NCBI RefSeq assembly: GCF_030272615.1
Contig: NC_081412.1
Span: forward strand, 22,784,432 to 22,848,431
Length of the DNA stretch: 64,000 nucleotides
DNA from: Cryptomeria japonica
Lineage: Eukaryota; Streptophyta; Pinopsida; Cupressales; Cupressaceae
Reading direction: 5' to 3'
Positions 11,815-22,523 of the stretch are shown here, one piece after another (position 1 is the stretch's first letter; the number at the start of each line of letters is the position of its first letter). Below the pieces are notes generated by a model that saw nothing but the letters and a program-made list of their open reading frames with translations, searched no databases and had not been told where the DNA came from. The position numbers and the translations under genes are program-made.

Positions 11815-13052
11815 GTTGGAATGATCTGATATCAGCAGTAAACTGAGAGGGCGGGCTAAATCAGTTTACTCACAAGTACAACAATTAATTCAATTATAAA
11901 CCTTATACCAAAGCACAACACAATGAAAGATATATCATGAAAGCACAACACACATAATACTAATACTTTGACGTGGAAAACCTGGAAAGGGAAAAACCAT
12001 GGTGGAAAACCCTACCCACAATCAGATGAATACTCTACATTAGTATTATGAATAATTACAATGGGGTCTTCACTTGCAGAAAGGCCAACAACCTAGAGCG
12101 CATTTCTCATCACAAAGGGAAGTCTCACTTACTTACATAAACATCGGACTACAATCCAGAAAGAAATAAGTTTTGTGAAAGTAGCATCTACTAATGCTTG
12201 ATACAGTTCCGGTTAAGCATTGATGTCTGCCCTGCAATACAAAACCTTTCCAACCTTCACTTGAATGATATGACTTTATTCACACATAATCCTTCCTTTG
12301 ATAATGCAGACATAACCATCCATCCCATTGATATCCAAGTTACATGAATAAGTCACCTATAAATACAAATCATCAAACTTATTGACAAGGTCGGCTAAAT
12401 CCTAAACCCATAAACCCATAATTACAAAAAATTACATCACATGATGCCACTGGACCAATATTATGATTGACATTACATAGCATGGATCTAAATCAAGTAT
12501 TCAAACAATTATATCTACCGAAGATTCCGCTAAGACCAAAGTCCAACACACTTCACCAACTGATAGAAACCCTAAGTGAAATAACAAAAGTTTAACTGGA
12601 TCCAAATAGGACCATCATAACAACACGCCATCCAATGCAAAGTCACCAAATACTCAGAATATGATCAAGAAGCACCTTCAGCATGATAGAAACCGATTCC
12701 ATAAGTTGGACCCAAAATCCACTAACCAAGTCACCAAATAATGCATACCGGTAAAGCTAATCACGATATTAGAGGCAAGCCGGTAAAGACAAAAACTAGC
12801 CAGTACTAGTAAATACCAAAAGTGATAATAACCAAAGCACCAAATCATGAACCAACAGATTATAACATGTAACCAACTAGAATAAGCATCCAAAATTGAA
12901 TCTAGAGATTTGATCATATCGGATCAGAATTACAACCAAAACCAAGAAGATCACCAAGACTAACCGGGATAGATATAACCGGGATAGTCTCCAACCAAGA
13001 TACAATGTTGACATCAATAACAAAACTTAACCAAATCCAGTATATTGCCAAC
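11815..13052 (-). mobile_element. R2: solo or partial copia LTR in reverse orientation (continues at 26658-26663)
   Basis: Starts near TGTTGGAATGATC and soon shows ACTGAGAGGGCGGGCTAAAT, the reverse of the GATTCACCCCCCTCTCAGT-type end seen in copia R4's LTRs. It also carries the conserved block GGAAAGGGAAAAACCATGG near 11986. Its far end, TATATTGCCAACA, reads TGTTGGCAATATA on the minus strand, a normal copia LTR start. R3 inserted just inside that end, so the last bases CCAACA lie at 26658-26663. No internal domain or second LTR is found in the window, so it looks like a solo LTR. The exact left boundary and target duplication are uncertain. Confidence 0.65.
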
Positions 13053-13263
13053 CGTTAGAGTTATCTTGTATTAGCTAATAATTATTAAATTTAATTATTA
13101 GTCTATTATAATCTACGCTTAAGCTAAACTTAGGCATTTAATAATATTGTAGGTATTTAATAATTATTCTAATTATTAAATACTCTTTATCCCTTTAGGG
13201 TTTCTTTAGGGTTGCATATCTTTAGGGTTTCTATTTTTCCTTTCATAAGGATTATATTGTAAC
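13053..13263 (+). repeat. R3 5' LTR, first part
   Basis: Matches the start of the 3' LTR at 26316. Includes GCTTAAGCTAAACTTAGGCA and three telomere-like TTTAGGG words near 13194-13230, one more than the 3' copy (a small indel). Ends at GTAAC 13259-13263, the target duplicated by R4. Confidence 0.88.
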
Positions 13264-14689
13264 TATTGGCACATGATGAACTGGTATGATGATATGATGA
13301 TAATATATGTTGTCATTGATGTCAATAAGTACAGGTGAACTGGTATGAAGATTGGAAGAAGTTGTTATTGATGTTCAAGGAGGAGAATCAATATGAAGAG
13401 ATGTAGTGAGCCGGTGTTGGGGTTTCACTAAGTGTGACTACTGGTTGGTAGTCTCAGCTTTAGGGTTTCCATTTTGGCAATCTAACTTGTGCGATGCAAC
13501 TAGTGACACTCTATAATGAGTTAGCTAAGAAATAAGGATGAGATCAAGATGCCACGTCAGTTTTGTGCACATGAAGGATTTCCTTGAGGATCTTGCATGT
13601 GAAGATTGATTGCATTAAATGTCTACCTCGGGAGTGAACATTCTTCTTAGCAGTATTTGAAGAGAGCATGATGGGTTACTGATTCCCATGTGTGGTGAAG
13701 AATGGACAATGCAAAGTGACTTGTGATTTGTTTGAGATTGTTTTATTCTATGCAAAGTGGTTGAATGGTCAGGAGTTGACCGCTTGTAATTGTAAACCTA
13801 AATTCTTTAGGGTTTAGGGTTTATGCTATCGACCTAATTGTTGTCTATAAGGTCGATGAGTTTTGATATTGTAAGTGTTGGCAAATGTTGTGTTTTGTAT
13901 TCGAGTGATGAGATACTTGCCAGACCATTGAGTGGAAAACTGCAAAGTGTGATTGCAAAGTAGAGGAACTGAAAGGGATTTGCCTTAGCATGTAGTGTTG
14001 TTATCAGATCAGAGATTTACCTGTTGTCTTCTAACCATTTCAACAGTAGGAAAATCCTTTTACTGGGTAGCTTTGACAGGCTTATTGTAAATCCTCTAAC
14101 CAGGTGACTCAAGATCATTGAGCTCTTCAAATCCTCTAGAAAGGTAACTTTTAATAGGGTATATAGACATCCCTTAACCGAGTGATCTTTAACAGGACCG
14201 GTTCCTAACAAAACCTTATTGTAAAGTCTTTAACTGGACTAGGCTCCTAAAAGAGCGAGCTTCAAAAGAGTTCAAAAACAAGCTTGTGGGTATTCATCCC
14301 CACCGTGGTTTTTCCCATTTGGGTTTCCATGTGAAAAATCTGTGTGTCATGGGTTGTGCATTTTTCATGTGATGATCGAGTATTCTTTGTTTAGGTGATT
14401 ATGCATGCAAAGCTAATACTTATGGTATTACTGATACAACACATGCATATGTATATTGGTGAAGTAGTTATCAAGTGTTGAATGTTATTTGAAGCATTCA
14501 GTTTTACTGGTTTAGATGTCTGAAGTCTTACTGTGTTTAACTGGTATTGCCATGGTTAAGTTCAGTGATGAAGACAATCGGTTATCATTGTTTTAACTCG
14601 ATAAGATGTTGAGAAGTTTTTGTTTGTACTGATTCACCCCCCCCCTCTCAGTATCAGTTAGGGTATTTATTGTTCATCATTATTCATCA
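13264..14689 (+). repeat. R4 5' LTR, 1.43 kb
   Basis: From the target duplication to TTATTCATCA just before the primer site. Contains a telomere-like TTTAGGGTTTAGGGTTTA (about 13804), an array of degenerate CCTCTAACCAGGTGACTC-like words (14020-14250), the conserved GTGGTTTTTCCCATTTGGG block (14303-14321), and a C-run before CTCTCAGTATCAG (14640-14657). Confidence 0.88.
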
Positions 14690-14691
14690 AT

Positions 14692-14703
14692 TGGTATCAG
14701 AGA
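14692..14703 (+). promoter_or_regulatory. R4 primer-binding site (initiator Met tRNA)
   Basis: TGGTATCAGAGA lies two bases after the LTR end. The usual plant copia site is TGGTATCAGAGC, complementary to the 3' end of initiator tRNA-Met, so one base differs. Confidence 0.85.
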
Positions 14704-14760
14704 AACTCCAGGTCCTTGGTGATATAAGCTTAACCGCTTGAGGTAAAAGATGTTGCTTTA

Positions 14761-15867
14761 ATGATGAAGAGGGAAGGTCCTAAGTTCAATAGAGATAACT
14801 TCAAAATATGGAATGACAAAATGAAGATATATATCAAGAGTTTGGGTGCTCAACACTGGAGCTATGTTGAGAATGCCTATGTAATCCCCACTGGCACTCT
14901 AACCGATGATCAAAAAAGAGAGATTCAAGAAAATGGGCAAGTCATGGAAGCCCTTATTAGCAGTCTGTTTGATATTGAGTTCATTGATGTACAAGATAAG
15001 GACACTCCTAAGGATGCATGGGACACATTGGAAACCATTTATGACAGTGATGAACATGTCAAGCAAGCTAAGGAAGAAAGCCTTAGAGGAAAATTTGAAG
15101 ACATGAGGATGGTTGAAGGAGAGACCATTCAGCAATATGGCATAAGGATCAAGACTGTGGTTGGAGGCATCAAGAGCACTGGTGGAGCAATTGATGATGC
15201 CACCATTATTAGTAAAGTTTTGAGATCATTGTTACCTGTCTATGCAATCAGAGTTGCTGCTATTAAGGAGCTAAGGTCTATTGACAAAAACAAGGTATCT
15301 TTAGACTCTATTATTGCAAAATTGATGGTATATGAGTTGAATAGCTATGATGACAGTGTTCAGAAGACTGAGTCAGCCTTTAGAGTATCTATTGCACCAA
15401 CCAGAAAAGGAAAAGAAGTAAGTACAAGTTATGAATCCATGCAATGTAGAGGTATGGATGATGAAAAGATTCTAATGGAGTTTGAAGCTCTTCTCGCCAA
15501 GAGACTTCCAAAAGGCACCGGAAAATACAGAGGTAAGCTTCCTTTAAAATATTTTTCCTGTTTTAAGATAGGACATATAGCTGTTAATTGTCCTAACAAT
15601 GACAATAAGAATAAACTGGAGAGGTTTAGAAAGTATAAAGGAGGAGGTGGGAAAAATTGTCTTGTTGCAGTTGATGAAGGTGTTACTGATGAAGAATCTG
15701 AGGATGTAGAGAATGAAGAAATAGTGTTTGTAGCTATAAAGGAAGAAGTGTCTAACAAGAAATCCCTTGTATCTCGCATTGACAACTCTAATGAGTGGAT
15801 TATTGATAGTGGGTGTTCTCACCACATGACTGGTGACCGAAGAAAGTTTTTCTCTAGAAGAATATGA
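14761..15867 (+). pseudogene. R4 Gag and N-terminal protease (copia), degraded
   Basis: An open frame of 368 codons from ATG at 14761, shortly after the primer site, with the copia Gag start MMKREGPKF. The UBN2-like capsid part follows, including AWDTLETIY and KFEDMRMVEGE. The zinc knuckle at residues 264-277 reads YFSCFKIGHIAVNC. The first Cys of the CCHC is Tyr (TAT for TGT), so zinc binding is expected to be lost. An acidic linker leads to the aspartic protease motif DSG at residues 349-351, within IIDSGCSHHMTGD. A one-base frameshift near 15848 ends the frame; the protease continues in another frame as EEYDGGVVRFGND. In the family, Gag packages element RNA and the protease cleaves the Gag-Pol polyprotein. 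Confidence 0.9.
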
Positions 15868-16912
15868 TGGAGGTGTTGTCAGGTTTGGCAATGATAAACC
15901 ATGCTTGGTGAAAGGTAAAGGACCCATCTCACTGAATGGAAAGAGCAGCGTGGATGATGTCTACTAGGTAGAAGCTCTTAAGCATAACCTTTTGAGTGTT
16001 GCTTAGATAAATGACAAAGGACTCATTTTGGAGTTCAAAGGTGGAGTCTGCAATATAATGGGAAAGAGTGGTGAACTTATTGCCACCAGTAAGTAGACCA
16101 GAGATAACTTATTTCAGTTGAATGCCAGGATTAGTTAGCATTTGATGGCGAAGTTTGATGACAGTTGGATATGGCATAGGAGACTTTGTCATATGAATTT
16201 TGATAATATTGTAAAGGCCAGTAAGAGGATTGCATTTGCTGAATAAACCAGAGAATTCTTTGTGCAGAGAATGAAAACTTGGGAAGATGTCTTCCTCAAT
16301 TTTCAAAGGTAAGTCTTTTTCAATAGAGAATTTACTTGATCTTATGCATACTGATTTGTGTGGTCCTATGAAAACTAGAAGTATTCAGGGAGATAGGTAT
16401 TTCATGATTCTTACTGATGACTGCTCAAGAATAATGTGGGTCACATTCTTGAAAGATAAGTCTGAGGTGTTTGGAAAGTTCAAATCCTTTAGAGCATTAG
16501 TAGAGAAGGAAAGTGGTCAAAGAATAAAATGCCTAAGAACTGATCAAGGAGGTGAATTCACTTCTGATGAATTCAACAAGTACTGTGAAGAGAATGGTAT
16601 CAAGAGGAAGTTGTCTACCCCAAGGACACCACAACAAAATGGCATAACAGAAAGGAATAACTAGATTGTAGTTGAAGCGGCCAGAACAATGCTGATCCAA
16701 GGAAAGGTTGCTCACACTTTTTGGAGAGAAGCGGTGAGCACTGTAGTCTATACTATGAACCGAGTACTCATCAAGAAAGGTAAAGTTAAAACCCCTGATG
16801 AGTACAAGACCAAGAAGACTCCCATTGTGAGTTATTTTAAAGTATTTGGTAGTAAGTGTTATATCAAGAGAGGTGAGCATCTGAGCAAGTTTGATGCTAA
16901 ATGTTGATGAAG
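15868..16912 (+). pseudogene. R4 GAG-pre-integrase and integrase, degraded
   Basis: After the frameshift, protease and linker motifs continue with in-frame stops (for example before VEALKHNLLSV). The pre-integrase zinc motif WIWHRRLCHMNF lies near 16168-16203. Another frame change near 16300 leads into the integrase core from 16330: LMHTDLCGP (first catalytic Asp), LRTDQGGEFTSDEF (second Asp) and QQNGITERNN (catalytic Glu). A TAG at 16663-16665 replaces a codon in the usual NQTIVE context (CAG to TAG type). C-terminal WYG-type sequence is altered to PDEYKTKKTP. Integrase would join element cDNA to the chromosome; the breaks exclude function from this copy. Confidence 0.88.
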
Positions 16913-17046
16913 GAATATTTCTGGGATATTCCACTAAGAGAAAAGATCTCAAGTGCTACAACAATAGGACTCAGAAAATTGTTGAGAGTATCAATGTTAG
17001 GGTTGATGAATCCCCTGAGAAACCTGAGGAAACCTGCAGTGAGTAA

Positions 17047-18265
17047 ATGGAAGATGAACTAGGTGTAAGCTTCTGGGAACCGGTTAAGAAAGAAACAAGA
17101 ACAAACCTAAGTGTTCCTATACCGGTAGAAGTTGCAGTAGGTGAAGAAGAATATGGAGAAGAAGAAGAAGAGGAAAAGCAAGCAGAACCAACTAGAGTCA
17201 TTCCTAGATATGTAAAACTACATCATGATCGGAAGCAGATCATAGGAGATAAAGATGCAAGGATACTCACAAGAAGAAAGGTGAAAGAAAACTCTTGCAT
17301 GATTTCTAAATTTGAGCCTAAGACTACTAGAGAGGCACTTACAGATGAAGACTGGATTAAGGAAATGGAAGAGGAACTGGACCAGATAGTAAAGAATGTA
17401 ACATGGTCTTTGGTACCCAGACCAGAACACAAGAATGTCATAGGTACCAAATGGGTCTTCGGGAATAAGTTGAATGAAGAAGGAACAATTGTAAGGAACA
17501 AGGTAAGACTTGTATGCAAGGGATATGCTCAAGAAGAGGGAGAAGACTATGGAGAAACCTTTGCCCCAGTGGATAGACTGGAAGGTTTTTCAAATGCTAC
17601 TTGCATTTGCAACATTTAAGGGATTCAAGGTATACTATATGGATGTGAAGTCTCCATTCTTGAATGGAATCCTAGAAGAGGAAGTGTATATTGAGCAACC
17701 AGATGGGTTTGCCCTATCAGAAGATAGTAACATGGTGTGCAAATTACACAAGGCCCTGTATGGATTGAAACAAGCACCAAGGACATGGTATGAACGATTA
17801 CACTCTCATCTGGTGAAGATAGGATTTCAGAGAACAAGTAAGGATAGCAAAATCTACCTGAAATCTGAAGGTGATCAAATTTTGATCTATGAAGTGCTTG
17901 TAGATGACATAAGCTTTGGAGGAGATGATGAAATAAGCCATGCATTTGCAGATGAAATGAAGAAATAGCTTGAGATGTCTCTGATTGAAGAGATAAAGTT
18001 CTTCATTGGTTTACATATTCAGCAAATAAAAGAGGGTATCTTTATTACCCAGTCCAAGTATGTTAAAGAGGTATTGAAGACCTTTGGCATGGAGGAGAGA
18101 AAACCGGTTGGTACACCGATGGTGATCGAATGCAAATTGACTAAGGAAGATGATTCATCATTGGTGAATGAGAAGGAGTACTGGTCAATGATCAGTAAGC
18201 TGCACTATGTGGTACACAACAGACCAGATATTGCTCATGCGGTGGGCATTGTGGCCCATTTTTAG
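17047..18265 (+). pseudogene. R4 reverse transcriptase, frameshifted
   Basis: An acidic linker (GEEEYGEEEEEEKQ) and RYVKLHHDRKQIIGD lead into the copia RVT_2 domain: ALTDEDWIKEMEEELDQI, then GTKWVFGNK, KVRLVCKGYAQ and [12 protein letters not shown] frame change near 17580 shifts to the segment carrying DVKSPFLNGILEEEVYIEQP and the hallmark LYGLKQAPRTWYERL. The active site at 17897-17908 reads LVDD instead of the usual YVDD; both Asp codons are kept. A stop at 17966-17968 precedes LIEEIKFFIGLHIQQ, and another ends the region at 18265. The polymerase would copy element RNA to cDNA. Confidence 0.9.
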
Positions 18266-18295
18266 AAAAGTCCAAGAGAATCCCACTTGGTAGAG

Positions 18296-18849
18296 TAAAG
18301 AGGATTCTTAGATACTTGAAAGGGACAGTTGATTATGGATTGTGGTATCCATACAATGGTGATTTTAATCTCAAAGTATTTACCGATGCAGATTGGACAG
18401 ATAATGTGGATGACCGGAAGAGCACAACCAGTGGAGTGTTCTTTCTTGGTGGAAGACTAGTCTCATGGACGAGTAAGGAGAAGAGTTGTACTTCCCAGTC
18501 TAGAGCTGAAGTAGAGTATATGGCAGCATTTATGAACCACACTCAAGCAATATAGATGAAACATGCATTGGATGGTTTCAAAGTATCTATATCTAAACTG
18601 GTGAGTATATTTTGTGACAACACAAGTGCAATAAATATTTCCAAGAATCCAATATTGCATGCTAGAACTAAGCACATTGAGCTCAAGTATCATTTCTTGA
18701 GAGAGAAGGTTCAAAATAGAGAGGTTGTATTACAACATGTTTCCAGTAAGGAGCAACTAGCAGACATATTCACTAAGCCCTTACCGAAGACTACATTTAC
18801 CTATTTGAGAGGTGAATTAGGGGTTTTGCCCCTTCATGAAGTAAACTAA
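18296..18849 (+). pseudogene. R4 RNase H and Pol C-terminus
   Basis: Copia RNase H in two open parts split by a TAG at 18553-18555: GTVDYGLWY and FTDADWTDNVDDRKSTTSG (first Asp), RAEVEYMAA (Glu), then IFCDNTSAINISKNPI (Asp). It ends with KHIELKYHFLREKV and LADIFTKPLP, the normal copia Pol C-terminus, and a stop at 18847-18849. Only a few bases separate this stop from LTR sequence, so the 3' untranslated region and purine tract are missing. Confidence 0.9.
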
Positions 18850-18857
18850 AAATGTGT

Positions 18858-19774
18858 GCTTGTAATTGTAATTGTAAACCTAAATTGTTTAGGGTTTAGG
18901 GTTTATGCTACCGACCTAACTGTTGTCTATAAGGTTGATGAGTTTTGATATTGTAAGTGTTGGCAAATGTTGTGTTTTGTATCCGAGTGATGAGATACTT
19001 GTAGACCATTGAGTGGAAAACTGCAGAGTGTGATTGTAGAGTAGAGGAACTAAAAGGGATCTGCCTTAGCATGTAGTGTTGTTATCAGATAAGAGCTTTA
19101 CCTATTTTCTTCTAACCATTTCAACAGTAGGAAAATCCCTTTACCAGGTAGCTTTAATAGGCTTATTGTAAATCCTCTAACCAGGTGACTCAAGATCATT
19201 GAGTTCTTCAAATCCTCTAGCAAGGTAACCTTTAATAGGGTTTCAACCTTTAACATGGTATATAACCATCCCTTAACCGGGTGATCTTTAACAGGATTGG
19301 TTCCTAACATAACCTTATTATAAAATCTTTAACCGGACTAGGCTCCTAAAAGAGTGAGCTTCAAAAGAGTTCAAAAACAAGCTTGTGGGTATTCATCCCC
19401 ACCATGGTTTTTCCCATTTGGGTTTCCACGTGAAAAATCTGTGTGCATTTTTCATTTGATGATTGAGTATTCTTTGTTTAGTTGATTATGCATGCAAAGC
19501 TAATAGTTATGGTATTAATGATACAACACATGCATATGTATATTGGTGAATTAGCTATCAAGTGTTGAATGTTATTTGAAGTATTCAGTTTTATTGGTTT
19601 AGATGTCTGAAGTCTTACTGTGTTTAACCAGTATTGCCATAGTTAAGTTCAGTGATGAAGACAACCGATTATCATTGTTTTAACTTGATAAGTTGTTGAG
19701 AAGTTTTTATCTGTACTGATTCACCACCCCTCTCAATACCAGTTAGGGTATTTATTGTTCATCATTATTCATCA
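18858..19774 (+). repeat. R4 3' LTR, 5'-truncated
   Basis: From GCTTGTAATTG onward this matches the 5' LTR from about 13781 to its end. The first ~0.5 kb of the LTR is absent and the purine tract is missing. The junction lies within a TTGTAATTGTAATTG microhomology, consistent with a deletion. Confidence 0.88.
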
Positions 19775-19922
19775 GTAACTTTTCTTATTCATTCCCTCTC
19801 TCAATGATAATCTCTTTTTCAGAGCCTTTTTTGTGTTCAGTCTCCAATCTTCTCTTGTGACAGGTATTCTTGCATACAGATTCTCTTGGTATCTCAGAAG
19901 TTGTATTTTCTCAAATTCTTCA
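19775..19922 (+). repeat. R3 5' LTR, second part
   Basis: Begins with the R4 target duplicate GTAAC (19775-19779), then resumes the R3 LTR (TTTTCTTATTCATTCCCTCT) and ends TTCTTCA at 19922. Matches 26510-26657. Confidence 0.9.
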
Positions 19923-19934
19923 TGGTATCAGAGC
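19923..19934 (+). promoter_or_regulatory. R3 primer-binding site
   Basis: TGGTATCAGAGC directly abuts the LTR end: the exact plant initiator Met tRNA complement used by copia elements for minus-strand priming. Confidence 0.93.
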
Positions 19935-21083
19935 TTTCATCTACTACTGCTTGTCCCTGATTTCTTTTCAGAATATTTTCTCTGGAGGCAAGGGTTTCAG
20001 TTCTTTTTCAGAGTTTTTAGTTTGGATCTGGGGTATCTTTTTGTTTTTGGGCATTTTGAGCTCAAAAGGACCTCACCATTGAGCTCAGAACACCCAAAAA
20101 CCCCCATTTTCATATAGAATTTGTTTAGTTTTGACAAATTTAGCTCTGGGAAATTTCTTTTTGAGTTCGCCCTTTTGAGGCACATTCCCCGAGGCAAAAA
20201 AATAAAATTAAAAAAGTAAAAAAAAAATCAAATTTTTTTATTTTTTGGGTCTTTTTATGACATGCCTAGGCTGTGACCACTTCTGCCAGCTGCTGGCAGT
20301 TTATTAACTGCCACGGCTAGCTCTACTGTTGGTGGTTCCCACCAATGGTTTGTTAAACTATGCCCACTACCCAATGGCCACCGCCAGCTGCCCCGCGCCC
20401 CACCACCGCTGCCCTTTGCATGCCGCTCGGCTACTGCCTGACCTCCTTCACCGCCCGGCCACTGCCGGACCTCCGCCGCTGCCTGAGCTCCACCACCACT
20501 CGACCAGAGAGCCGCCTCTCCTCCTCTTGCTTGCTCTTGCAAGCTCTTTTTGACAGGGGGGAGGTTTTTTTGCCATAACTTGGGCAAATGGAGTCAGATT
20601 TTTGAAAATGAATATGCACCATAAAACTCTTTTTAAGCTCTACTCAGATCTAGAGGTGAGATTTTCTGATTTTTTCATCTAGTACCTTTTTTTTTTTCGT
20701 CCAAGTCAACACTCTTTTCTGCACTCCGGGAGCCATATCCTGGGCAAACAGACTCCGCTTTTAGAAAACAAATAGGCGTTGGAAAGGTCTTGGAGAGATC
20801 TTCTTAGATTTGGAGTTATTTTTTCCAAAAAAATCACTAGGTACACAAGATAGTGTTTGACGCATTTTCCTAGCTCTTGTCTTCTTTTCTGGCTCTCAGA
20901 TTGTACTGTTTTTTGTTTTACATATTGTGGGGGGGGTGTTATTTTTTTTATATTTTCTGTAACTTACTTCAGAAAATCAGATCACCTAAACTAAAAAAAA
21001 ACCCCTGCATCTTCTATCTAGTCTGAAAGATCACTTAATTTAAAAAAAATCAAGAGCAAGTCGAGGTTTAGGTATAGGTACAC
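19935..21083 (+). other. R3 5' leader with a GC-rich patch
   Basis: About 1.15 kb between the primer site and gag. T-rich overall, but 20270-20545 is strongly C/G-rich, with long overlapping open frames on both strands that look like composition artefacts. Nothing here resembles a known protein. Confidence 0.6.
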
Positions 21084-21980
21084 ATGGCAGATTCTTCAGT
21101 TGAGCTCCTTACATCCCAAAACTATCACTTCTGGAATGCTCGTATGACAAGGCTTCTCAAATCAAGGGGGTTGTGGTCCTGTTTGGATGTGGATCAGACA
21201 TTTTTGCAACATTCTTTTGAGATTCTTTAGCACCAGAATAAGATGGATTAGGCCATGGGTGTCATCTCCTTACATGTTTCAAATAACTTGCTTTTTTACC
21301 TTGATGGTTTGCTCACTCCTCGGGCTATGTGACCTCCAAATTTGAAACTCTCTTTGGTACTGTCAATGAGTTCAAAGCACTATAGATTGAGGCAAATCTC
21401 TCTTCCTTGTTACCCGAGTCTTTTCCTCACACTGAGGACTTTCTGAACAAGTTTAAAACCACCAAATCTATCCTACAGAGTTGTAGTAAGAATAAGACAA
21501 ACTCAGAGTGTATCTACCTGATTCTCTCTAAGCTTCAAAGTCCCTATCAGATATTTGCTTCCACCTTTTATTCTACTATGGATGCATTGGGTACATGCTT
21601 CACCATACCTACTTTTGATGTGTTTTGTGATCACTTGACTCATGAGTAGGCTTACCTATCTCATTTGGACACCCTCATAGGATCAAAGCCCAAAGCATTG
21701 GTTGCTCAGACATCTAAAGAGAACAAGAAGCAGAAACCAAAGCCTAAGAAGGATTCAACTAGCAGTGAGTGTCCCTCCAAGCCACCACCTAAGTCTGATT
21801 TCAATTCGAAGTCCAATCCCAAACAGGAGCACTCTTCTAAGTCTGGTGTGTCTTCCTCCAAGACTAAGAAGAAGTCGGATGAACTTTGTAGTTTTTGTGG
21901 CTAAGAAGGTCATCCAGTTTCTCGCTATTGGAAACAATTAGAGGTTTTGGAGGAAGCCATGCAGCAACATCATATTGCTA
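21084..21980 (+). pseudogene. R3 Gag (copia), degraded
   Basis: ATG at 21084 opens MADSSVELLTSQNYHFWNA, a typical copia Gag start. Stops appear within 60 codons (after SFEIL and KMD, the latter a TAG). UBN2-type capsid sequence continues through LPESFPHTEDFLNKF and LILSKLQSPYQIF. A Lys/Ser-rich linker (21700-21870) precedes the zinc knuckle CSFCG-stop-EGHPVSRYW at about 21886-21930. The CAG-type codon after CSFCG is TAA, and the last Cys is Tyr. Both changes abolish a functional knuckle. Confidence 0.88.
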
Positions 21981-22039
21981 CTCCTCATCCTCCATCTTCC
22001 TCTTCTACTAGGAAAGGACATGTTCTTTCTGTACAAGCT

Positions 22040-22523
22040 ATTCCTTCTGCATCCACTTAGATTCTTGATTTCGGGGCTTTTCATCACATGACACACGCAC
22101 CGCAACTTGTTACCTCACTTGCTCACAATAATACTTTATAGATTGCAGTTGGTGACTCAATACAACTTTCAATTTCAGGTTCAGGTTCTATTCCGTTGAC
22201 AGGTGGTTGTTTTCAGGATGTTCTTTTGGTTCCTGACATTTCTACGAGCCTCCTCTCTGTTTATCAGATTTGTCATTCTGGCTCTGGTAAAATGGTTGAG
22301 TTCTCACCACATGATGTGGTTATACGAGAGATCCATGATCCTGATTTGGTTGTGGCTACTGGCAGTGTTGATCCTGATTCTCGGTTATATCGGTTTGATG
22401 GCTTTGAGAGTCTAGATGGGTCCAATGTTTCTCTTGTAGTACATGCAGATTCAGTGAGAAAACTGTGGCATGAGCGCTTTGGCCATGTCAACTATAGATA
22501 CTTACAATAGATGAGCACACAGG
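22040..22523 (+). pseudogene. R3 protease and GAG-pre-integrase, degraded
   Basis: Protease motif reads ILDFGAFHHMTHA; the catalytic triplet DSG has become DFG and the next Ser is Phe, both TCT-to-TTT type. A TAG precedes it where Trp is usual. Open sequence follows (TGGCFQDVLLVPDISTSLLS) to LWHERFGHVNYRYLQ, the pre-integrase zinc motif, then a TAG at 22508-22510. T2 has inserted a few codons further on. Confidence 0.88.

Larger units (their letters stand above)
13264..19774 (+). mobile_element. R4: Ty1/copia retrotransposon inserted in the R3 5' LTR
   Basis: Flanked by the duplication GTAAC (13259-13263 and 19775-19779). Both LTRs end TTATTCATCA. It carries a Met-tRNA primer site, gag, protease, integrase, reverse transcriptase and RNase H in copia order. 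The 5' LTR begins TATTGG where TGTTGG would be expected. The 3' LTR lacks about 0.5 kb at its start along with the purine tract. Internal sequence carries several stops and frameshifts. It belongs to the same family as R7: the two gag starts are closely alike (MMKREGPKF / MMKKDGLKF). Confidence 0.93.

Noticed and set aside
20255-20587. Long open frames on both strands in the R3 leader
   Set aside because: They coincide with a GC-rich patch that lowers stop frequency in all frames; products are Ala/Gly/Pro-rich with no domain.
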